From assembly GCA_041749275.1 (NCBI GenBank), contig JBGTBQ010000416.1, forward strand, positions 1-7,261: a stretch of 7,261 bases of DNA, written 5' to 3'. The notes beneath the pieces are model-generated. The model saw only the letters and a program-made list of their open reading frames with translations. It was not told where the DNA came from and made no database searches. Of the stretch, positions 1-4,584 are shown piece by piece. Source of the stretch: JBGTBQ01 sp041749275. Lineage in GTDB: Bacteria; Acidobacteriota; Blastocatellia; Pyrinomonadales; Pyrinomonadaceae. Both the position numbers and the translations under genes were made by a program. Positions within the stretch are counted from its first letter, which is position 1. The number at the start of each line of letters is the position of its first letter.

Positions 1-959
1 GGCTCGCCGGTCTCCGCGAACATCTCCTTGATGACGCCGACGCTCGAAAGCATGGCCGTCGTCTCGACGGGCATGAAAATGACCTTGGCATTGTTCCCGC
101 GTGACATCTCTTTCAGGCTCTCGATGTAGCGCTGCGTGATGAGGTACTGCGCGGGGTTGCCGTGATCGAGCATCACGCGCGCGACCTGCTCGATGGCCTC
201 GGCCTCGGCTTCCGCGTTGCGGAGCCGCGCCAGCGCCGCGCCCTCGGCTTGCAGGATGGCCGACTGTTTCTCGCCCTCGGCGCGCGTCACCGCCGCCTGC
301 TTCTCGCCTTCGGCGCGCGTGATGGATGCCTGCTTGTCGCCCTCGGCCTGTAGGACAAGCGCGCGGCGGGTGCGCTCGGCGGTCATCTGCTTCTCCATCG
401 TGACACGCACGTCCTCCGGCGGCGTGATGTTCTTCACGTCCACGCGCGTGACCTTCACGCCCCACTTGTCGGTCGCTTCGTCGAGGCCGATGCGGAGCTT
501 CGCGTTGATCTGGTCGCGCTGCGAGAGCGTGTGATCCAAATCCATATCGCCGATGACGGCGCGCATCCCCGTGATGGTGAGCTGCACAATCGCGCCGATG
601 AGGTCGGCGACTTCGTAGACGGCCTTGATCGGGTCGGTGATCTGCCAGTAGACGACCGAGTCCACGTGAATCGTCACGTTGTCGCGCGTGATGACGGGCT
701 GCGGCGGGAGGTCTATGTACTGCTCGCGCAAATCAATCGAGGCAAGACCGGGTCGCACGTTGGTCCAGTAGACGCCGCGCGGCTTATCGAAGAAAGGGAT
801 GAGCACGTTTAGCCCGCTCGCCGCCACACGGTTAAAACGCCCCAGTCTCTCCACGAGAAGGACGGTTGACTGCGGCACGATCTTGATGGTCTTCGCGGCG
901 ACCACCAGCGCAGCGATTCCGAGGAACATCAGGATGAAGAGAAACAAGATACCTTCCAT
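1..959 (-). CDS. SPFH/band 7 (stomatin/paraslipin-like) membrane protein, 3' end beyond the window
   Basis: Reading from ATG at 959-957, the frame stays open for 319 codons to the window edge, so only the C-terminus is missing. I see an N-terminal hydrophobic helix (about residues 3-22), then a band-7 domain (about 25-190, with VPQSTVLLVERLGRF near its start and the conserved stretch DVKNITPPEDV at 174-184). Next comes an Ala/Glu/Gln-rich coiled coil (about 190-262) built partly from 11-residue units such as TRAEGEKQAAV, then a tail starting with NPAQYLITQRYIESL. This architecture is typical of QmcA/paraslipin proteins, membrane-anchored oligomeric scaffolds linked to membrane organisation and protease control. 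The start is fixed by GGAGG at 965-969, five bases upstream of ATG. The gene lies 55 bp after the amidase stop on the same strand, so co-transcription is likely. A downstream NfeD-type partner, common for this family, would lie outside the window. The family call is secure; the cellular role is inferred. Confidence 0.93.
   Translation of the reverse strand, partial: MEGILFLFILMFLGIAALVVAAKTIKIVPQSTVLLVERLGRFNRVAASGLNVLIPFFDKPRGVYWTNVRPGLASIDLREQYIDLPPQPVITRDNVTIHVDSVVYWQITDPIKAVYEVADLIGAIVQLTITGMRAVIGDMDLDHTLSQRDQINAKLRIGLDEATDKWGVKVTRVDVKNITPPEDVRVTMEKQMTAERTRRALVLQAEGDKQASITRAEGEKQAAVTRAEGEKQSAILQAEGAALARLRNAEAEAEAIEQVARVMLDHGNPAQYLITQRYIESLKEMSRGNNAKVIFMPVETTAMLSSVGVIKEMFAETGE
255..353 (-). 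repeat. Three 33-bp tandem repeats in the SPFH coiled coil
   Basis: Three consecutive 33-bp units (255-287, 288-320, 321-353) encode on the minus strand the 11-residue units LQAEGDKQASI, TRAEGEKQAAV and TRAEGEKQSAI. A fourth, degenerate unit (LQAEGAALARL) follows toward lower coordinates. The 11-residue period fits a hendecad coiled coil. AEGEKQAA-type repeats are usual in this part of SPFH proteins. Confidence 0.8.
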
Positions 960-964
960 ATCGG

Positions 965-969
965 CCTCC
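965..969 (-). promoter_or_regulatory. Ribosome binding site of the SPFH gene
   Basis: On the minus strand, GGAGG sits five bases before the ATG at 959-957. It is the clearest Shine-Dalgarno sequence on this strand and decides the start of the SPFH gene. Confidence 0.7.
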
Positions 970-1014
970 ATTCGGCGTTACTGACTTTAAGCTGACTGCT
1001 TCGCGGCACAAAGA

Positions 1015-2463
1015 CTATAGCGGATTCGGGCAATCGTTTGAAATGGTTTCGGGAGGCGGTCGCCAGCCGCCCAGCGCTTCTTCGACGGCGCGCGCCGCAA
1101 TGAGAACCTCTCGCTCCGCGAAAGGACGCCCGACGATCTGCACGCCGATGGGCAAGCCCTCGCTGCTCAACCCGGCGGGCACGGACGCGGCGGGCAGGTC
1201 GAAAACGTTGAACGCCTGCGCGTAACCGAAGGCGCGGAACACGCCAATCTCTTCGCCGTTCACGGAAGCCTTGCGCGCTCCATGCTTGAACGCGGGAACC
1301 GCGCCGACCGGAGCGATGATGAGCGGCGTCGTTTCCATCCACTTCAACAACTCTTGGCGCACGCGGTCGCGCTCCGCCCATGCGGTGAAGTATTCGTCAA
1401 GCGAAAGCGGCTTCGCGCTCGAAACACGTTCCAGCAGAACGCGCGCGGCAGGCCCGGCGTCGCCCTCTCGCCCGTCGTAAACATCGCGGACGAATTTTTG
1501 CGTGAAGGTCGAAAAGAGCGCGAGCCATATCTCAGTCCCACGCGCAACACCCGGCGGGCGCTCCTCTATCACCGCAAGCCCGGCGTTTTTTAAAGCGTCC
1601 GCCGCTCGCACGACAGCCGCGCGCGTTTCATCCGTCACCGTAACGACGCCGTCATCCGTATACCACGCGCAGCGTACTCCTCGAAGAGCGGCGATGTCAT
1701 CGAGGCCGAATCCCGGTCTTTCATCACACAGCGACTGAGTTTCGCCAGTCAGCGCCGCGAAGAGGAGCGCCACATCTTCCACGCGACGCGCAACCGGCCC
1801 CAGACTCGCGGCGAGCGCGAACGGCCCTTCGACGGGCGGGAAGTGGCCCGTTCCCGGCACACGTCCCGAAGTCGGCTTCAATCCCGCCACGCCGCAGAAA
1901 TGTGCGGGGATGCGAATCGAACCGGCCAGATCACTGCCCAAACTTCCGGCACTCAAGCAAGCGCTCACCGCCGCCGCGCACCCACCGCTCGAACCGCCCG
2001 GCGTGCGTGTCAAATCAAAAGGGTTATTCGTCCGCCCGTAGACCGGATTGTCGGACACGTAGTCCAGCGCCAGCTCCGACGTGTTCGTCTTACCGAGAAT
2101 GATCGCGCCCGCCGCGCGCAGCCGCGCCACCGCCACCGCATCCGACTCCGGGACGAAGGCCGCACGAATCTTCGTGCCTGCCGTCGCCGGTAAATCGCGC
2201 ACCTCAATCGTGTCTTTAATGGTGATGGGGAGGCCGTGGAGCGCGCCCGTCGCCTCACCGCGCATGACGGCGGCCTCCGCCTCACGTGCTCTCTCAAGAA
2301 CATCAGGCGCGAGCGACACGACCGCGTTCAGACGCGGGTTCACGCGCTCGATTCTTCGCAAGTGCGCCTCGACGACTTCGACCGGCGAGACCTCGCGGCG
2401 ACGAATCATTCCCGCAAGACACGCCGCCGAGTATGCCGTCAGATCATCACTTAAAATGTTCAA
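1015..2463 (-). CDS. Amidase signature family hydrolase
   Basis: This 482-residue protein has the full amidase-signature core. The Ser-cisSer-Lys triad can be placed as Lys83 (in ITIKDT), Ser158 (in TPGGSSGG) and Ser182 (in SDLAGSIRIP). The spacings of 75 and 24 residues match those known for fatty-acid amide hydrolase. The C-terminal GLPIGVQIVGRPFAE block is also typical. Family members hydrolyse carboxamides to acid plus ammonia; the substrate cannot be read here. It resembles GatA, but no gatB or gatC is adjacent and a free-standing amidase is more likely. No export signal is seen in the called protein, so it is probably cytoplasmic. The start is TTG at 2463-2461 with only a weak AGG upstream. 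The next in-frame ATG (residue 19) would cut into conserved helix sequence, so TTG is preferred. An in-frame TAA at 2487-2485 separates it from a hydrophobic mini-ORF. The SPFH gene follows after 55 bp. The Cys after GGSSGG is a small departure from the usual Ser or Ala. Confidence 0.93.
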   Translation of the reverse strand: MNILSDDLTAYSAACLAGMIRRREVSPVEVVEAHLRRIERVNPRLNAVVSLAPDVLERAREAEAAVMRGEATGALHGLPITIKDTIEVRDLPATAGTKIRAAFVPESDAVAVARLRAAGAIILGKTNTSELALDYVSDNPVYGRTNNPFDLTRTPGGSSGGCAAAVSACLSAGSLGSDLAGSIRIPAHFCGVAGLKPTSGRVPGTGHFPPVEGPFALAASLGPVARRVEDVALLFAALTGETQSLCDERPGFGLDDIAALRGVRCAWYTDDGVVTVTDETRAAVVRAADALKNAGLAVIEERPPGVARGTEIWLALFSTFTQKFVRDVYDGREGDAGPAARVLLERVSSAKPLSLDEYFTAWAERDRVRQELLKWMETTPLIIAPVGAVPAFKHGARKASVNGEEIGVFRAFGYAQAFNVFDLPAASVPAGLSSEGLPIGVQIVGRPFAEREVLIAARAVEEALGGWRPPPETISNDCPNPL

Positions 2464-2484
2464 AGCCCTAAGTTCACTTTTCAG

Positions 2485-2583
2485 TTAGTTGGAAAAATCC
2501 CACTCCTTCAAATCATCCGGCGAGAGCGCGACGACGAGGAAGACGATTACCCCGGCCAAGAGCAAGACGAATTTGGTGTTCAT
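2485..2583 (-). CDS. Possible 32-residue single-span membrane peptide upstream of the amidase
   Basis: ATG at 2583-2581 opens a 32-codon frame ending in TAA at 2487-2485. The product has a short start (MNTK), about 16 strongly hydrophobic residues (5-20, e.g. FVLLLAGVIVFLVV) and a polar, acidic end (SPDDLKEWDFSN). This looks like one transmembrane helix or a signal anchor. The stop is 21 bp before the amidase TTG and in the same reading frame, so the peptide could be a separate small protein, a translational-coupling leader, or the remnant N-terminal anchor of a longer amidase. Against it: no clear ribosome binding site precedes the ATG, which lies only 8 bp from the palindrome, and short hydrophobic frames can arise by chance. 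I recognise no family. Confidence 0.35.
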   Translation of the reverse strand: MNTKFVLLLAGVIVFLVVALSPDDLKEWDFSN

Positions 2584-2591
2584 TATGGCAA

Positions 2592-2704
2592 TTTGCAATT
2601 GGATGCGACCACATCAACGACCGTTTAGAGGCGGGCAATGCCCGCCGTCTCAAGTTGAACCGGCGGGCATGGCCCGCCTCTAAACGGTCGCACCCAATTG
2701 CAAA
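2592..2704. repeat. 113-bp near-perfect palindrome (MITE- or REP-like candidate)
   Basis: The left arm starts TTTGCAATTGG (2592-2602) and the right arm ends with its complement CCAATTGCAAA (2694-2704). The symmetry centre is G2654. Across about 50 base pairs I count four mismatches (2603, 2637, 2648, 2649 with their partners) plus a 12-nt extra stretch in the left arm at 2611-2622. Each arm contains its own small hairpin around GGCGGGC/GCCCGCC (2630-2646 and 2662-2678). It occupies most of the gap between the lysR gene and the amidase. No convincing target-site duplication is visible at the ends and no transposase is present. A non-autonomous foldback element or a REP-like repeat is the best guess; the palindrome itself is directly visible. 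Confidence 0.75.
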
Positions 2705-2741
2705 CCGCTGTAAGAACTGATGGCGTGCAACTCCCATATCA

Positions 2742-3623
2742 TTACTTCGTCAACAGCTCGATGAACTTTTGCGCCGCCATCCCCAGCGCGCGGTCACTGC
2801 GGTAGATGACGCCGACCGCGCGCGTCCAGTCCGGTTCGGCGAATGGCACGATGGCGAGTTGGCCGCTCCGCTCCTCGTCGAGCACGCTGGGGCGCGGGAC
2901 GACGGCGAGACCGAGGCCGACTTCGACGGCGCGTTTGATCGTCTCGATGTTGTCGAACTCCGCGACGCGGCGCACCGTGACGCCGTGCGCGCGCAGGATG
3001 CGGTCAATGGCGCGTCGCGTCGGGATGTCGCGCTCGAAGTGTACGAAGTCTCGATCCTGCAAGTCCGCCGCGCGCAGTTTCTTGCGCCGCGCAAGTGGAT
3101 GCTTCGGCGGGCAGATGAGAACGAGGCGGTCGCCCTTGAGCGGCACCACTTCGAGACCGCGTTTCTTTTCGGGAAAGGCGACGACGCCCAACTCGACCGC
3201 GCCGCCGATCACGTCGCGCACGACGCGCGTCGTGCGCGAGTATTCGAGATCAATCTTGGCCTGCGGGTAAAGTGACATGAACTCGCGCACCGACGGCGGC
3301 AACTCGTGCAGCCCGACGCTGTAGACGGTCGCCACGCGCAGCGTCCCGCTCACCGTGCCGGTCAGCGTCCGCATACTCTCTTCCAGTTGCGTGTAGGCGC
3401 GCAAGACCTCGCGGCTCTCCCGGTAAAACGCCTCGCCGGCCTGCGTCAGTTTCATCTCGCGCCGCCCGCGCACGCGCTCCAGCAGACGCCGTTTGAACTT
3501 CTCTTCGAGCGCGCGCACCTGCTGGCTCACCGCCGACTGTGTGATGAAGTTGCGCTCCGCCGCCTGCGAAAAGCTCTCCGTTTCGACGAGGTCGCAATAG
3601 ACTTTCAGCGTTTCAATCTGCAA
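2742..3623 (-). CDS. LysR-type transcriptional regulator
   Basis: This 293-residue protein has the usual length and two-part layout of the family. The N-terminal winged helix-turn-helix (about residues 3-62) contains FSQAAERNFITQSAVSQQV and the wing region LLER...MKLTQAGEAF. A linker helix follows, then a periplasmic-binding-protein-like effector domain from about residue 92 (GTLRVATVYSVGLHELPP) to the end, including IETIKRAVEVGLGLAVVP. Such proteins act as tetramers that sense a small ligand and control nearby, often divergent, genes. The predicted start is TTG (3623-3621), preceded by an in-frame TAA four codons upstream. The alignment-like start QIETLKVYCDLVE supports it; the only purine-rich stretch upstream (GAGAGG) is about 15 bases away. 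It diverges from sdhCAB across 274 bp, making that operon and the gene itself the obvious candidate targets. The ligand is unknown. Confidence 0.93.
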   Translation of the reverse strand: MQIETLKVYCDLVETESFSQAAERNFITQSAVSQQVRALEEKFKRRLLERVRGRREMKLTQAGEAFYRESREVLRAYTQLEESMRTLTGTVSGTLRVATVYSVGLHELPPSVREFMSLYPQAKIDLEYSRTTRVVRDVIGGAVELGVVAFPEKKRGLEVVPLKGDRLVLICPPKHPLARRKKLRAADLQDRDFVHFERDIPTRRAIDRILRAHGVTVRRVAEFDNIETIKRAVEVGLGLAVVPRPSVLDEERSGQLAIVPFAEPDWTRAVGVIYRSDRALGMAAQKFIELLTK

Positions 3624-3666
3624 GGTATCTGATTAGTTCCTCTCAGAATTATTAACAACATTTTTC

Positions 3667-3695
3667 ATTTTACCTTATAGCTCCGCGCGGCTAAA
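3667..3695 (-). promoter_or_regulatory. Candidate promoter for the LysR-type regulator
   Basis: On the minus strand, TTTAGC (3695-3690) and TAAAAT (3672-3667) are separated by 17 bp. The -10 element matches the sigma-70 consensus at five of six positions and the -35 at three. Transcription would start near 3660, leaving a leader of about 37 bases. The site lies in a locally AT-rich stretch (about 3646-3680) that contrasts with the GC-rich surroundings and could also hold a LysR operator. No clear operator dyad was identified. Confidence 0.35.
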
Positions 3696-3761
3696 CTCAG
3701 GATTGAATGCGAGGGGTCTGGCGTCGCCGCCCGTGGCGAATGCGAAGAGATTTTCCGGCGA

Positions 3762-3789
3762 TTGCTTTTCCGCCGCGCGTCGTTATAAT
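3762..3789 (+). promoter_or_regulatory. Candidate sigma-70-type promoter of sdhCAB
   Basis: A perfect -10 hexamer, TATAAT, lies at 3784-3789, and TTGCTT at 3762-3767 serves as -35, with a 16-bp spacer. It faces sdhC and would start transcription near 3796, giving a leader of about 100 bases before the sdhC ATG. In this GC-rich background an exact TATAAT in the right place is unlikely to be accidental, although the -35 is only a half match. Confidence 0.55.
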
Positions 3790-3830
3790 CATGGCCGTTC
3801 TAACACAAGTTAAAGCCGTTCCGCGCACAA

Positions 3831-3859
3831 CAGCCCCACATCCGCCCACGAGGGGGCTG
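3831..3859 (+). other. Hairpin in the sdhC leader
   Basis: CAGCCCC (3831-3837) can pair fully with GGGGCTG (3853-3859), leaving a 15-nt loop. It lies between the proposed promoter and the sdhC ribosome binding site. There is no following T-run, so it is not an intrinsic terminator. It may stabilise the messenger or have no role. Confidence 0.3.
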
Positions 3860-3878
3860 CACGCGCCCGCCTCCGGCA

Positions 3879-3887
3879 AAGGAGAAG
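3879..3887 (+). promoter_or_regulatory. Ribosome binding site of sdhC
   Basis: AAGGAGAAG ends ten bases before the sdhC ATG at 3898, with the AGGAGA core about 12 bases away. The spacing is slightly long, but this is the only good Shine-Dalgarno match and supports this start. Confidence 0.55.
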
Positions 3888-3897
3888 TATACCCGCG

Positions 3898-4578
3898 ATG
3901 GCCGTCCGTCTGAGCCGAACTTTCATCTTGCGTAAGCTCCATCAGCTTTCGGGCATCGTGCCGCTCGGCGCCTTCCTGCTCGAACACCTCTACACGAACT
4001 CGAAGGCCGCGCACCCGCAATTCGGGCCGGCCCGCTTCAACGAAGCGGTGGGAGACTTACAGGCAATCCCGTACATCCTGTTGGTCGAGGTGATGTTCAT
4101 TTTCATCCCTCTGCTCTATCACGCGCTTTACGGACTTTTCATTACCATCGAGTGGCGACCCAACAATCTGTCTTATCCCTACGGGCGCAACTGGTTCTAT
4201 ACCATCCAGCGCATCACGGGGATCATTCTCTTCTTCTTCATCCTCTTCCACGTGCTCAATTTTCGTTTCGGAGTGCTGCCGGGGTTGAACGAAGTCTCCG
4301 TCGCGCACCGGCCCGACATGGCTTACCAGATTGTCGCGGGCGAGTTTCGGCTCTGGTGGATCGTCGCCATTTATATCGTCGGCATCGTCTCGACGATCTG
4401 GCACTTCGCCAACGGCATCTGGCTCTTCGCGGTTGACTGGGGCATCGTCATCGGCGAACGCGCGCAGCGGCTGACGGGTTACGCCTGCATCGCCTTCGGC
4501 GTCCTGCTCTTCGCGCTCTGGCTCAACGTTACGGCGGCTTTTATCTGGAAGGGCGGACTGCTCGGAGACCTCCTCTAA
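3898..4578 (+). CDS. sdhC: Succinate dehydrogenase cytochrome b subunit (B type, di-haem)
   Basis: This is the 226-residue membrane anchor of complex II. It binds SdhA/SdhB to the membrane and passes electrons through two b haems to quinone. I see five hydrophobic segments, near residues 17-32, 59-84, 104-124, 150-177 and 191-215. The pattern follows Bacillus subtilis SdhC closely. His30 (LLEHL), His75 (YHALYG), His118 (FHVLNF) and His169 (WHFANG) match its four haem ligands in order, and His15 (RKLHQLSG) is also conserved. A single five-helix anchor replaces the separate SdhC and SdhD of the Escherichia coli type. In characterised B-type enzymes the acceptor is menaquinone, which I infer here. 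It is the first gene of the operon, and sdhA starts 6 bp after its stop. Confidence 0.95.
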   Translation: MAVRLSRTFILRKLHQLSGIVPLGAFLLEHLYTNSKAAHPQFGPARFNEAVGDLQAIPYILLVEVMFIFIPLLYHALYGLFITIEWRPNNLSYPYGRNWFYTIQRITGIILFFFILFHVLNFRFGVLPGLNEVSVAHRPDMAYQIVAGEFRLWWIVAIYIVGIVSTIWHFANGIWLFAVDWGIVIGERAQRLTGYACIAFGVLLFALWLNVTAAFIWKGGLLGDLL

Positions 4579-4584
4579 AAAACT

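Noticed and set aside
929..1381. A 150-codon minus-strand frame overlapping the amidase 3' end
   Set aside because: It is an out-of-frame, Arg-rich shadow of the amidase; the triad and C-terminal blocks belong to the 1015-2463 frame.
1015..2463. GatA subunit of the tRNA amidotransferase
   Set aside because: The catalytic core is shared by the whole amidase family, and no gatB or gatC lies nearby; a stand-alone amidase fits better.
2592..2704. Intrinsic terminator of the lysR gene
   Set aside because: The hairpin is large and GC-rich, but neither strand has a T-run after it, so a standard intrinsic terminator is not supported.
2489..2737. Open frames of 64 (plus) and 74 (minus) codons across the lysR/amidase gap
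   Set aside because: Both are largely the translated palindrome, have no family resemblance and lack convincing ribosome binding sites.
3707..3913. A 68-codon plus-strand frame ahead of sdhC
   Set aside because: It spans the proposed sdh promoter and the sdhC ribosome binding site, and the product is Pro/Arg-rich without any domain.
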